Part shown: one piece after another, positions 21,279 to 29,631 of the stretch
Numbering within the stretch: position 1 is the stretch's first letter
How the letters are laid out: each line of letters opens with the position of its first letter
DNA from: Bacillus sp. F19
GTDB lineage: Bacteria; Bacillota; Bacilli; Bacillales; Bacillaceae
NCBI GenBank assembly: GCA_023823795.1
Contig: CP085711.1
Coordinates: forward strand, 1-64,000
Direction of reading: 5' to 3'
Length of the DNA: 64,000 bases
Notes under the pieces: model-generated
The model's input: only the letters and a program-made list of their open reading frames with translations
Databases searched by the model: none
What the model was told of the DNA's origin: nothing
Program-made: the position numbers and the translations under genes

Positions 21279-22979
21279 ATGTTTAGAGCATCTGCGGGTG
21301 ACTATATGATGGATCTTTTGATAGATTGGGGAGTAGATCATATATATGGAATGCCAGGGGACTCGATAAATACTTTAATTGAGTCCATAAGAAAGGTAAA
21401 AGACCAAATAAATTTTATACAGGTTAGGCACGAAGAAGCTGGCGCATTAGCAGCAGCAGCCTATGCAAAATTAACAGGTAAGCTGGGTGTGTGTATGGGG
21501 ATTGCTGGACCTGGTGCAATCCATTTATTAAATGGACTTTATGATGCAAAACTAGATAAAGCTCCAGTTTTAGCCATTGTAGGACAAGTAGAAACAGATT
21601 TAATGGGAACAGATTTCTTTCAGGAAATCGATTTGGCCAACCTGTTTAAGGATGTTGCCGTATACAGTCAAATGGTTATGTCAGCTGAACAACTCCCAGC
21701 TGTATTAAATCAGGCAATAAGAACAGCTTATGATAAAAAAGGCGTCTCCGTTCTTATCATTCCTGATGATATACCAAAGTTTGAAGTTGAGAGACATGCT
21801 CGACAAACAAGTTCTTTTTATGTTCAGCCAAATATACTTCCTCAAGAAAAAGATGTAAAGAAAGCAATTGAAATCTTAAATGAAGCAAAACGACCTGTTA
21901 TTTTAGCAGGAAAAGGAGCTAGAGGTGCAAGTCAATCTCTCCTTACATTTGCTGAAAAAATGAAAGCGCCAATTGTTCTTAGTCTACCCGGTAAAGGTGT
22001 TATTCCAGATGAACATCCTTTTTGTTTAGGAGGACTTGGGTTAATTGGTACCAAACCAGCAACTTTGGCAATGGAAGAAGCTGATACGTTAATTATGATT
22101 GGCACATCTTTCCCATTTACAGGATATCTACCTAAAAATGCAAAAACCATACAGTTAGACAATGACCCATCTCAGATCGGAAAACGTTATGCCGTTGATG
22201 TTGGACTTGCAGGTGATTCTTATCAAACTTTACATAATCTCATTACCTTGGTTGAAAATCATAATGATGGTTCATTTCTTAATGAATGTCAGGCAAATTT
22301 AAATGAGTGGCGGCAAAAATTACATGAGCAGGAACAAGACGATTCTATACCAATTAAACCTCAGCGTGTCATTCGTGCCCTGCAGAAAGTTGCGGATGAT
22401 GATGCCATTCTTTCAGTCGATGTAGGGAATGTTACTGTATGGATGGCTCGCCATTTCAACATGTTAAATCAAAGGTTTGTCATCTCAAGCTGGCTAGCAA
22501 CATTAGGGTGCGGCTTACCTGGAGCAATTGCTGGAAAGATCGCTTATCCGGATAAACAGGTATTTGCAATTTGTGGGGATGGCGGTTTCCAAATGATGAT
22601 GAATGACTTTGTCACCGCTGTAAAATATGATCTTCCACTAGTAGTAATTGTTCTTAATAATCATAAAATTGCAATGATTAAATTCGAACAGGAAGTTATG
22701 GGCAATGCTGAATTTGGTACCGATTTACATAACCCAGATTTTGCCCGATATGCTGATATTTGCGGAGGAATAGGATATCATGTAGAACACCCAGAGGAAT
22801 TACTACCTGTATTGAAAAAAGCGATATCTGCAAATAAACCATGTATTGTTGATGTTATTGTGGATGCAAGTGAAGCACCATTACCTGCAAAAGTAACATT
22901 TGGACAGGCCAAAGGTTATGCCCGTCACATGCTAAAAGAATTGTTTCAGGAAGGAACAATCCATAAGCCACCACTCTAA
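21279..22979 (+). CDS. ThDP-dependent pyruvate oxidase-type enzyme
   Basis: 566-residue member of the acetolactate synthase/pyruvate oxidase family, closest in pattern to Bacillus YdaP and lactobacillal Pox enzymes, which convert pyruvate to acetyl phosphate or acetate with FAD and ThDP. N-terminal Pyr domain: VDHIYGMPGDSINTLIES and the catalytic Glu in VRHEEAGALAAAAYAKLTGK. Central FAD/DHS domain at about 190-330 (RPVILAGKGARG). C-terminal PP domain with the ThDP motif GDGGFQMMMNDF through VIVLNN (about 430-465). AGGAGG precedes the ATG. An isolated gene; oxygen-dependent peroxide production is possible but not shown. Confidence 0.85.
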   Translation: MFRASAGDYMMDLLIDWGVDHIYGMPGDSINTLIESIRKVKDQINFIQVRHEEAGALAAAAYAKLTGKLGVCMGIAGPGAIHLLNGLYDAKLDKAPVLAIVGQVETDLMGTDFFQEIDLANLFKDVAVYSQMVMSAEQLPAVLNQAIRTAYDKKGVSVLIIPDDIPKFEVERHARQTSSFYVQPNILPQEKDVKKAIEILNEAKRPVILAGKGARGASQSLLTFAEKMKAPIVLSLPGKGVIPDEHPFCLGGLGLIGTKPATLAMEEADTLIMIGTSFPFTGYLPKNAKTIQLDNDPSQIGKRYAVDVGLAGDSYQTLHNLITLVENHNDGSFLNECQANLNEWRQKLHEQEQDDSIPIKPQRVIRALQKVADDDAILSVDVGNVTVWMARHFNMLNQRFVISSWLATLGCGLPGAIAGKIAYPDKQVFAICGDGGFQMMMNDFVTAVKYDLPLVVIVLNNHKIAMIKFEQEVMGNAEFGTDLHNPDFARYADICGGIGYHVEHPEELLPVLKKAISANKPCIVDVIVDASEAPLPAKVTFGQAKGYARHMLKELFQEGTIHKPPL

Positions 22980-23252
22980 AACCAAAAAAGAGAGAAACAT
23001 ACAAAAGAGCTCCTTCCTTTTTGATTTCCATAAGATAAAAATATAAGTAGTCCATCTTCTCTATGTAGATGGCCACTGTAACAAAACGGGGTAAAACCAA
23101 ATTTCAACAGGGAAAAGATAAAACCTTGTCAAAAGGCTGTTGGAAAGAAGTATTTAACGGCCGCATAAAAAGGATATAAGCATATAACCTATCCATATAT
23201 ACAATAGTCTAAAACTGAGTAGCAATTGAATTAGTCATTTACTAAGAGTGAA

Positions 23253-23287
23253 AAGAAGCTATATGGAAAGTTTCCATTTAGCTTCTA
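23253..23287 (+). terminator. Hairpin GAAGCTA...TAGCTTC
   Basis: AGAAGCTATATGGAAA pairs imperfectly with TTTCCATTTAGCTTCT; probably an orphan terminator, well downstream of the oxidase gene. Confidence 0.5.
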
Positions 23288-23332
23288 ATTTACTTATTTA
23301 TGTTGCTTTTATTTTTGATTTGTTTTGCATAT

Positions 23333-23443
23333 AGGGGTAGTGACAGGTGTGACAGGGTGAAACAAAAAAGGAGCATTCTTTACTCCTGTTTCCCCCATGT
23401 ATGCTACTTTGCGGTCTATGACACGAACCCTGTCACTACCCCT
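23333..23443. repeat. 111-bp inverted-repeat element
   Basis: Perfect 15-bp terminal arms: AGGGGTAGTGACAGG at the left and CCTGTCACTACCCCT at the right. The interior contains a second small hairpin (GGAGCATTCTTTACTCC-like) and the CTTTGCGGTCTATGACACG block seen again near 7,910. It has no coding capacity; it is either a MITE-like element or a structured RNA element. Confidence 0.65.
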
Positions 23444-23538
23444 AAGATAAGCTAACAATGTTAAATATGTTGTTTTTAACTTTATTGTATACAACAACAT
23501 ATATATCATCATATGTGTTGTTGTATTTGTATGTTTTT

Positions 23539-23592
23539 AGTACCGCGGTTGGCCTAAGCCCATCGTCTCTTTTAGGGGACGATGGGCTTTTT
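23539..23592 (+). promoter_or_regulatory. T-box leader remnant (antiterminator/terminator part)
   Basis: GTACCGCGGTTGG is followed by AAGCCCATCGTC-TCTTTTAG-GGGACGATGGGCTTTTTT. The ACCGCGG block directly in front of a CGTC/GACG terminator is the 3' end of a T-box riboswitch, but the AGGGTGG half that should precede it is replaced by TGTTTTTA and no Stem I is evident upstream. The gene behind it is a truncated amino-acid permease, the kind of gene T-boxes regulate. Confidence 0.6.
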
Positions 23593-23627
23593 TGTATACT
23601 TGCACCAAAGATTAGGAGGCTAAATGT

Positions 23628-23819
23628 ATGAGTAACAAACAAGGAAGTTTAATACGAACCATGACATCACTCCATATTATGATGATGGCGCTGGGAGGAG
23701 CTATAGGTGCAGGGTTATTTAAAGGAAGCAGCACAGCCATCGATATGGCAGGCCCGGCAGTAATTATTGCGTATCTGGTTGGAGGAATCATATTGCTTTT
23801 AGTTTGTTTTGCATTTTAA
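23628..23819 (+). pseudogene. Truncated amino-acid permease (APC family)
   Basis: 63 codons: LIRTMTSLHIMMMALGGAIG, AGLFKGSSTAIDMAGPAVII and the second membrane segment, then VCFAF and stop. This is the N-terminus of an APC-family amino-acid/proton symporter (normally about 450 residues with 12 helices); ten helices are missing. The ribosome site AGGAGG and the T-box remnant upstream show it was an expressed, tRNA-controlled transporter before the deletion. Confidence 0.85.
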
Positions 23820-24050
23820 AATTCATAGTAGGGCTTCCTCCTTAAGACTTTGAGTCAGATTGGACTATATACTCGTATCTTACTGAGGGGCTCTACTTTT
23901 TTCAAACCTGATATTTAACGATCTACAGGAATGCTAACGAAGCACTTTAGTAAAAGAAGATGATAAGTTTTAGTACCAACTAATAATACCAGGTGTTAAA
24001 ATGAGGTAGATATATTTTAATAAAATATAATATTGGTAATGGGGGCTTTA

Positions 24051-24479
24051 ATGTTGTTTGATACTCAAAAAATTAAAGATATTATTAAACATCGCTATCC
24101 ATTTCTTTTAGTGGATAGAATTCTAGAATTAGATGAGGGAAAAAGAGCAGTTGGTACTAAAAATGTGACAGCTAATGAAGCTTTTTTAAATGGGCATTTT
24201 CCTGATTATCCAGTTATGCCAGGTGTGTTAATTGTAGAAGCTTTAGCTCAAGTAAGTGCAGTTGTAATGCTTACGAAAGAAGGAAATCAAGGGCGATTGG
24301 GGCTTTTAGCAGGAATAGATAAATGTCGTTTTAAACAGCTAGTAAGACCAGGAGATCAACTCCGTCTTGAAGTTGAAATCACTCGTTTAAAAGGTCCTAT
24401 CGGGAAAGGAAAAGGTATCGCCACTGTTGATGGAGAATTAGTTTGCGAGACAGAACTAATATTTGCATTTGGTGATTAA
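24051..24479 (+). CDS. fabZ: 3-hydroxyacyl-ACP dehydratase FabZ
   Basis: 142-residue hot-dog dehydratase of type II fatty-acid synthesis, removing water from 3-hydroxyacyl-ACP. Family motifs: [18 protein letters not shown], and the active-site block [22 protein letters not shown] with catalytic His and Glu, then [22 protein letters not shown] 24,051 follows GGGGG; an upstream TTG (24,033) would add six residues not typical of FabZ. In Bacillus fabZ usually sits near murA or spoIID-type genes; here it stands alone, so it may be an extra copy. Confidence 0.88.
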   Translation: MLFDTQKIKDIIKHRYPFLLVDRILELDEGKRAVGTKNVTANEAFLNGHFPDYPVMPGVLIVEALAQVSAVVMLTKEGNQGRLGLLAGIDKCRFKQLVRPGDQLRLEVEITRLKGPIGKGKGIATVDGELVCETELIFAFGD

Positions 24480-24590
24480 CCTACCGATTGAATCCAAAAT
24501 AGTTAACTTTGGTTTTTCAACAAACGTGGACGTTTTTTGAAAAGAGTACATATTTTATATGCATTTTTCTAAGTCTTTTTTTAAAAGCCA

Positions 24591-24627
24591 AAAATCCCTG
24601 TTTATCGAACCAAAACAGGGATTTTTC
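24591..24627 (+). terminator. Terminator downstream of fabZ
   Basis: AAAAATCCCTGTTT pairs with AAAACAGGGATTTTT, an excellent rho-independent hairpin about 110 bp past the stop. Confidence 0.85.
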
Positions 24628-24713
24628 TACTTACAATAATGATCGCTAGTTTCTTTAAGCACTACACTACGTTTAAAAAATAATAAAGTTGTTTAAAAAA
24701 CGCCAGTCATGCA

Positions 24714-24748
24714 ATTCAACGATCGGGCCATATTCTGGAGTAGAAAAG
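24714..24748 (+). repeat. Dispersed repeat copy 9
   Basis: ATTCAACGATCGGGCCATAT, then TCTGGAGTAGAAAAG; GGCCATAT subtype. Confidence 0.65.
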
Positions 24749-24862
24749 CAATTAGGTGGTTCATCTCGAAATGTATGTTATTCCATTGATATGAACGAAA
24801 CTGTCAACCCACCACACACAAATGTTTTTAAATGGTGTTTGATTCAGCAATGAATAGAGTTA

Positions 24863-24975
24863 TTCCTTGTTCAACTTACAAACCAAATATCCTTTCGGAT
24901 TTAGCTTGTCAAGGGCGCACTTTCCCTTGATAAGCTAAATCCGAAATGGGTACAATCCTAAAAGTTGAATAAGGA
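24863..24975. repeat. 113-bp palindromic element beside the IS110 element
   Basis: Outer arms TTCCTTGTTCAACTT and AAGTTGAATAAGGAA enclose an almost perfect inner hairpin (CGGATTTAGCTTGTCAAGGG against CCCTTGATAAGCTAAATCCG). It has no coding capacity and ends right at the edge of the IS110 3' flank, so it may be the element's target. Confidence 0.6.
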
Positions 24976-25238
24976 AAACCTTAAAAACTTGGCACGAAGG
25001 CAAAAACGTTGACGGTGGTATACAAACTGATATGCGTGGGTTGGGTACCACATTTCACTACATCCGTCACGGAGCTGCCTCTGACTAAAGGCGCACGTTC
25101 GGTTCTTAGAACCTAGTGCATAATGGAACATGAGGGTTCTCCTTCCCGGGAGTTTGCCTTCGAGCCAAATCTTCAATTTTCAATCACAAAGATATTATTC
25201 GATAAAAAATTTATAACATAGTTTAATTTTTAATCTAC
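24976..25238 (-). ncRNA. Candidate guide (seek/bridge) RNA region of the IS110 element
   Basis: About 260 bp without ORFs downstream of the IS110 transposase stop, more GC-rich than its surroundings and full of short complementary strings (for example GACGG...CCGTC, and GGTTCTTAGAACC). IS110-type elements encode a guide RNA in a non-coding end; for IS1111-like members it lies on the 3' side of the transposase gene. The location and structure potential fit, but no RNA boundary can be fixed from sequence reading. Confidence 0.4.
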
Positions 25239-26366
25239 TTAAGCAACATTCAAATCAATTACTTGCTTATCCTCAATGGCACAACCGATAGCCCAAATAA
25301 ATCCAAGTAATTCTCTGGCAACAGCAACAACAGCTACTTTTCCGCCTTTTCCTTTAGCAGAGATGCGATGATATTTCATATGAAGACGGTGTTGAGCCTT
25401 CCAAGCAATACGTTTTGCCTCTGGATCTTGACCTTCTTGACGTTTAAGCAATTCTCCTTTAAGAGATGGCCGATGGCGATAAGACCAACAAACTTCTACT
25501 ATTGAACGACGAATTTGGGAGTTTCCGGTTTTAGTAATTGAACCTTGCCAACGACTAGATCCACTCGAGTATTCTTTAGGGACGAGACCAGCATATGACA
25601 TCAGTTGTCTTGGATTTGAAAAGCGAGAGAATTGTCCAATTTCAGCTACTAATGTAACAGCAGTTACTTCTGCGACTCCTCTTAATGTTTGGAGCGCTTG
25701 AATGACGGGAGCATGTTCACTTTGAATGGCTTCTTCATGTATTTGAGCTTCTAGTCGTTTCATACGCTCCTCAACTTCATAAATGGCATGGAGATATTCT
25801 TGAAAAACAATACGCTGAGAAGCTCTTTCAAATGTTAATCGTTTTAACCATTCACGATGTTTTACGGACCAATTTCGAACTCCTTGCGGAGGACGTATTT
25901 CATGGCGAAGTAAGAGGTGAACAAGTCTCTGGCGAGAACTTTGTAAATCCTCTCGAGCATCATGACGAGCACGGATTAAATCTCTCAATGCTTCATGATC
26001 TTCATCTGGAACCCATACAGAAGTAAGCTCTCCAGCACGAAGTAGCTGAGCTAATCTAGTAGAATCCCTTTTATCTGTTTTGACGCGATCGCCCGAACGC
26101 TTTGGGATAAGAGAGGGTGCAACAACCATACATTCAATGTCCATAGATAGAAGTAATCGATAAATTCCATACCCAGTAGGTCCTGCTTCATAACAAACAA
26201 GTAGATTTTCATGATTTCCTAACTTTTTCATTAGTTTGCGAATATCTTCTGGTTTATTTTGAATAGTTCCATGAAATCTAGGTTCACCACGGCCAGGGTC
26301 AGCAATCGCAACAGCAATAGTATCTTTAGATACGTCTAAACCAACAAATTTTTGAACATCCTTCAT
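25239..26366 (-). CDS. IS110-family transposase (DEDD recombinase)
   Basis: 375 residues. The N-terminal RuvC-like DEDD domain has FVGLDVSKDTIAVAI (first Asp, about residue 10), CYEAGPTGYGIYRLL (Glu near 60) and KTDKRDSTRLAQLL (Asp-x-x-Asp, about 97-100). A middle coiled-coil (about 180-215) is followed by a C-terminal Transposase_20 domain with the catalytic-Ser region: LRGVAEVTAVTLVAEIGQFS RF, MSYAGLVPKEYSSGSSR, then GNSQIRRSIVEVCW. Complete and intact. RNA-guided recombination is established for characterised IS110-family members. Confidence 0.92.
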   Translation of the reverse strand: MKDVQKFVGLDVSKDTIAVAIADPGRGEPRFHGTIQNKPEDIRKLMKKLGNHENLLVCYEAGPTGYGIYRLLLSMDIECMVVAPSLIPKRSGDRVKTDKRDSTRLAQLLRAGELTSVWVPDEDHEALRDLIRARHDAREDLQSSRQRLVHLLLRHEIRPPQGVRNWSVKHREWLKRLTFERASQRIVFQEYLHAIYEVEERMKRLEAQIHEEAIQSEHAPVIQALQTLRGVAEVTAVTLVAEIGQFSRFSNPRQLMSYAGLVPKEYSSGSSRWQGSITKTGNSQIRRSIVEVCWSYRHRPSLKGELLKRQEGQDPEAKRIAWKAQHRLHMKYHRISAKGKGGKVAVVAVARELLGFIWAIGCAIEDKQVIDLNVA

Positions 26367-26512
26367 AATAACGGCTCCTTTTCGTGTGTAGCTCTACACT
26401 CGGTTTTTTATTTTGGTAGTAACATTATGACCAAGTGCAACCTACGTTAAGCGATGGGAGCCGTTTCGTTCATTATGACTAAAGTGCAGTTTAACGGAGT
26501 AAGCGGATTCAG

Positions 26513-26550
26513 AAGTTATTCCACATAAAGGCCATATTCTTGAATAAAAA
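26513..26550 (+). repeat. Dispersed repeat copy 10
   Basis: AGTTATTCCACATAAAGGCC, then ATATTCTTGAATAAAAA; GGCCATAT subtype with the TTATTCCA lead-in of the copies at 18.4 and 30.9 kb. Confidence 0.6.
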
Positions 26551-26725
26551 AAGGAATTATTAGGAGGTAAATTTGAAATTAAAAAGGATGTTACTTAGTT
26601 CAGTTAATGGATGATGTTCAGTTGAACATTGATATGCATTTGACCCTTCATTAGAAGGGGTGTGGGCCACGAAAAAAATAATTTCGTCTAGAACGAGGTG
26701 TGGAAACCTTTCCACTATAAGTTTT

Positions 26726-26758
26726 AAAAAGATTTGCTATGTATGGAAATCTTTTTTT
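26726..26758 (-). terminator. Terminator of the DUF3189 gene
   Basis: AAAAAGATTT pairs with AAATCTTTTT across a 13-nt loop, about 15 bp beyond the stop on the minus strand. Confidence 0.7.
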
Positions 26759-26772
26759 ACTATATTGTAGTA

Positions 26773-27285
26773 TTACTTAAACATTTCATTTTCTAAAATA
26801 ATCACGTTTTCATTGAAAGGAGTTTTACCAACGTGTTTCGTGTTTTCAACTAACCGAAAAACATTATCACAGCATTGTTTGGCACCTTTTACTAATAACG
26901 GTACACCTATAAAATCAATTTTCAATCCTCTAGAGAAAAATCCCCCAAATGACATAACAATTGGAACAGTTGGTGATGTATTTGAGAAAACTATTTTTTC
27001 ATTAATATGAAATTTATTTTGTAGTAGTAAAGTCAATTCTTTTAATGCTGGAACAACAAGCTTGTCTCTTTTCCGTCCAATTGTATACACAGAGTTGCCA
27101 TCTTCATCGTTCCCGTGAAAAATAAGTTTTCCAAAATCCTCTTTCGTTAGTTGGTTGAAATATTTTACATTTAATATTTCTTCCGAAGTCAGTGTTCTTT
27201 CTGATTGAGGTAATTGTTTTAAATGATATGCGGCAGCCAAAGCCGTGGTATGTGTACCACCATAATCATTATAAATATAAATCAT
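26773..27285 (-). CDS. DUF3189 family protein
   Basis: 170-residue soluble protein of the DUF3189 family, common in spore-formers and of unknown function. Features: MIYIYNDYGGTHTTALAAAY HLKQLP at the N-terminus (a YGG-T-T turn after the first strand, suggestive of nucleotide or phosphate binding), GKLIFHGNDEDGNSVYTIGR near 73-92, and a conserved SFGGFFSRGLKIDFIG block near 111-126. The ATG is preceded by AAAGGATG. It is flanked by transposon debris on both sides but is itself intact. Confidence 0.75.
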   Translation of the reverse strand: MIYIYNDYGGTHTTALAAAYHLKQLPQSERTLTSEEILNVKYFNQLTKEDFGKLIFHGNDEDGNSVYTIGRKRDKLVVPALKELTLLLQNKFHINEKIVFSNTSPTVPIVMSFGGFFSRGLKIDFIGVPLLVKGAKQCCDNVFRLVENTKHVGKTPFNENVIILENEMFK

Positions 27286-27673
27286 AGGAAATCATCCTTT
27301 ATTATTTTATCTATTTTTATTATGAGTATTATTCCTTTAACGATTCGGTTTTCGTAAACTAATTTTGAAAGAGTTTAAAGACTTTGGAGTCCTAATATAT
27401 CCCCTTTATGTCCCTATGGTGGGCTGACAGAGAAATTCCAAAATTCAGTGTTTTTTAGTGTTTTTACGATACATTATAGGACGGCTTTCCTCGTTACTTA
27501 AAGAAAAAAAGTAAATAATACATAGCGAGAAACGAATTTGGATAGTTAGTTTGCAAACCCTTTTGTACGGAACCTTATTTACAGGTTGGAAAAAATGTAA
27601 ATAAATCCCTTTGTAGCTATAGGTAGTTGATAAGAAGGTCGTAAAATAACCTAATATATTATCTCGGTAGTTC
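27286..27673. other. Gap, nothing recognised
   Basis: About 390 bp, AT-rich. A minus-strand frame of 79 codons (27,445-27,684) has no ribosome site and no recognisable family. Confidence 0.4.
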
Positions 27674-27991
27674 TTGATGAACATCTATTTCACTTGTAGC
27701 AGACACCTCACTGTGTTCAAAAGTTGGGAAGGCAAAGCAGCTATTCAATTTCTAAAGTTAGAATCCTTGCCACATGAACTTGTAGAGTATACGGATGAAG
27801 AGCTCTTACTTTACCTAAGACAAGTGGTAAAACGCAGTATAGGCTTGAAGAAGATACGAGCACTTAAAGAAGCAGCCAATCGTTCGATTGGTATTCGACA
27901 AGGGTCAAATATGGCGAAATTAGAGATGAGAGCTTTACTAGAGAAGTATGAATTTATTCAATTAAAATTTGATCTATTTGCCTGTATATAA
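27674..27991 (+). pseudogene. Internal fragment of an IS110-family transposase
   Basis: From about codon 12 the frame reads VFKSWEGKAAIQFLKLESLP, then a helical region (RSIGLKKIRALKEAANRSIG IRQGSNMAKLEMRALLEKYE). This is the segment between the DEDD and Transposase_20 domains of IS110-type proteins. Both catalytic regions are missing. The fragment is not from the intact copy 1.5 kb upstream, so a second IS110 lineage once sat here. Confidence 0.75.
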
Positions 27992-28191
27992 CTTTTATAA
28001 TCTATAAATCAATAAATCAATAAATAAATAAAAAACAAAAAGATGGTAATATTGGCATCTCGGGAAGATAAAAAAGAACTCATTATCGAAAATGCTGTAG
28101 GTGTCCGTTTATTGCGTCCTTATTTCATACTTAAAGATCGCACCTTATATGGAAAAAGGTGTTTTTCCTTTATTGGGATACTTCTGACGAA

Positions 28192-28239
28192 CTAGAACAA
28201 GACAAGAACTCCAATAATTAATGACCATAAAAAGGACAT
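28192..28239 (-). pseudogene. Truncated GlsB/YeaQ/YmgE-like membrane protein
   Basis: Behind a very strong AAAAGGAGGAGG site the minus strand encodes MSFLWSLIIGVLVLF and stop. The opening matches the first helix of GlsB/YeaQ/YmgE stress proteins (MSF-WSLIIGG-), which normally run to about 80 residues. Probably only the first helix remains; a genuine 15-residue membrane peptide is the alternative. Confidence 0.45.
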
Positions 28240-28502
28240 TTTTCCTCCTCCTTTTAATTTTTAAAAGCATAATCGTATAAGTCTTCAAGCATTTCTTAAT
28301 ATATTGCTTTTATGAAGCTTATTTATTCTGCCGTTACTGTATATTTCCCTCCGTATTAAAAATTATCCGACATAGAAAGGCGAATAAAAGATGCAAATAA
28401 AAGAATTATTTTTAGAATAACAAGGTACTTTTTTGTTAGTAGCCAACACGAGCTAAACCCCACATATTGATTACAAATAGTTATTATAGTGATTAAAATA
28501 CA

Positions 28503-28541
28503 GCGTTTTTTTTCGATGTTTGCCTTAGCTTGATGGGCATG
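28503..28541. mobile_element. IS231-type solo end 1
   Basis: CCTTAGCTTGATGGGCATG preceded by AGCGTTTTTTTT; identical in plan to the ends of the IS231-like element at 31.4-33.1 kb. No transposase is attached. Confidence 0.6.
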
Positions 28542-28714
28542 TGGTAGGACCCCTGTAAGATCAGAAACAGCAATTATTGAAATAAAATTAATTTCGTTTA
28601 TTCCCCGTGAAAACTAGGGCAGTATCCATAGCGATTATAAAGTTCTTTTTTTATGAATATTCCCGGAAATTCAGCAGATAGTACTAGGGTATATACTTTA
28701 AAGGAGTGACTAAC

Positions 28715-29248
28715 ATGAAATACACATTTTTAACAAGCGCCTTGATTGCTCTATTCCTAACCGGCTGCGGGGTAAGTGATAATAATGATAATGGAAAAAA
28801 TGTAGGAATGAATACTCGAAGCGATAAAAATAATGCCATGGACAATACCTTGAATGTAAATGACAGAAACGGGGACAACAATTACAATACCAGGCAATTA
28901 AGCAATGGTGACGATGATAATAAAATGCGCGTGGCTGATGAAGTAGCAAATCGGCTAGAGGACATGGAGGATGTAGACGGTGCCTCTGTCATTATTACAG
29001 ATAATAACGCATATGTCGCCGTGAATCTGACAAATGACAAGAACCTGACAAATGACTTAGAAAAGAGAATTGTTGATCATGTAAAAAAACATGATGAAGG
29101 TGTAGACAACGTTTATGTCTCTGCGAATCCTGACTTTGTTAAAAGTATGAATGAATATGCCAACGATATTCAAAATGGAAAGCCGATTGGCGGACTATTT
29201 GATGAGTTTGGTGATATGGTACAAAGAATGTTCCCGGATGCCAAATAA
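28715..29248 (+). CDS. YhcN/YlaJ-family sporulation lipoprotein
   Basis: 177 residues. A short lipoprotein signal peptide ends in LTGC (lipid-modified Cys near residue 19), followed by an Asn/Asp-rich low-complexity linker (about 22-65). A C-terminal YhcN/YlaJ domain has MRVADEVANRLEDMEDVDGA SVIITDNNAYVAVNL and a final DFVKSMNEYANDIQNGKP. These lipoproteins sit in the spore inner membrane and affect germination. The ATG at 28,715 has AAAGGAG at ideal spacing; the in-frame GTG nine bases earlier overlaps that site and is less likely. Confidence 0.85.
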   Translation: MKYTFLTSALIALFLTGCGVSDNNDNGKNVGMNTRSDKNNAMDNTLNVNDRNGDNNYNTRQLSNGDDDNKMRVADEVANRLEDMEDVDGASVIITDNNAYVAVNLTNDKNLTNDLEKRIVDHVKKHDEGVDNVYVSANPDFVKSMNEYANDIQNGKPIGGLFDEFGDMVQRMFPDAK

Positions 29249-29360
29249 AAGAGCTTAAAATCTCTGTTTATAATCGACTTGAGCTCATATTGCATAGGTT
29301 CACTATCGGATCAATATCGATACAAATTGATAAAACTGGGTCTCTCCACTACATATTACA

Positions 29361-29419
29361 GAAAGAATAGCGTTTTTTTTGTTTTTGGGGTAATGATTTA
29401 CCCTAGCTTGATGGGCATG
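29361..29419. mobile_element. IS231-type solo end 2
   Basis: CAGAAAGAATAGCGTTTTTT, then GGGGTA and TAGCTTGATGGGCATG. This is the inverted form of the left end of the IS at 31,441 (there ATACGCTATTCTTTCTGTAG), ending in the 13-bp tip CTTGATGGGCATG. It is followed by TGGCGGTACCCC, nearly the target sequence duplicated around the complete element. Confidence 0.65.
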
Positions 29420-29441
29420 TGGCGGTACCCCTATAATACGA

Positions 29442-29473
29442 AAGGGCGCGTTTCCATAGGACGTGTCCTTTTA
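29442..29473 (+). repeat. GGGCGCG hairpin repeat
   Basis: AAAGGGCGCGTTTCC and GGACGTGTCCTTT, related to the hairpin at 8,018. Confidence 0.4.
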
Positions 29474-29631
29474 ATTTGATCCATTTTATGGAATACTGCT
29501 TATTTAGCTATAGGGTATATTGTGTAATATAGTATTAAACAATTCTATTTAGGAAAATATTAAAAGATAAGAATTAATTAAAAGCCTAATATTGACTGGA
29601 TTATTAATGTTAAATACGGAAGGAATAAAAA

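Larger units (their letters stand above)
22980..23627. other. Gap with hairpins, inverted-repeat element and T-box-like remnant
   Basis: Contains a hairpin at 23,253, the 111-bp inverted-repeat element at 23,333, an AT-rich palindrome at 23,490-23,525 (TACAACAACATATAT against ATATGTGTTGTTGTA) and the truncated T-box. No full gene is present. Confidence 0.6.
26367..26772. other. 5' flank of the IS110 element and following gap
   Basis: Non-coding. Two imperfect direct repeats, TATGACCAAGTGCA (26,428) and TATGACTAAAGTGCA (26,477), may mark the element's end and its target or core. Dispersed repeat copy 10 and the terminator of the next minus-strand gene follow. Confidence 0.45.
27992..28714. 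other. Gap with a truncated GlsB-like start and an IS231 solo end
   Basis: The hairpin CACCTTATATGGAAAAAGGTGTTTTTCC at 28,141 looks like a terminator. A 15-codon minus ORF and an IS231-type end are listed separately. The remainder is unassigned. Confidence 0.5.
29249..29631. other. Gap with IS231 solo end 2
   Basis: Apart from the IS end and the GGGCGCG hairpin at 29,442, only AT-rich sequence leading to the germination gene. Confidence 0.5.

Noticed and set aside
23333-23443. CRISPR-like repetition of GTGACAGG strings
   Set aside because: The strings form one inverted-repeat element, not regularly spaced direct repeats with unique spacers.
27445-27684. Minus-strand 79-codon ORF beside the IS110 fragment
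   Set aside because: No start context and no recognisable domain; AT-rich sequence yields such frames by chance.
29279-29479. Plus-strand 66-codon ORF
   Set aside because: It translates the IS231 solo end and its target sequence; no gene.
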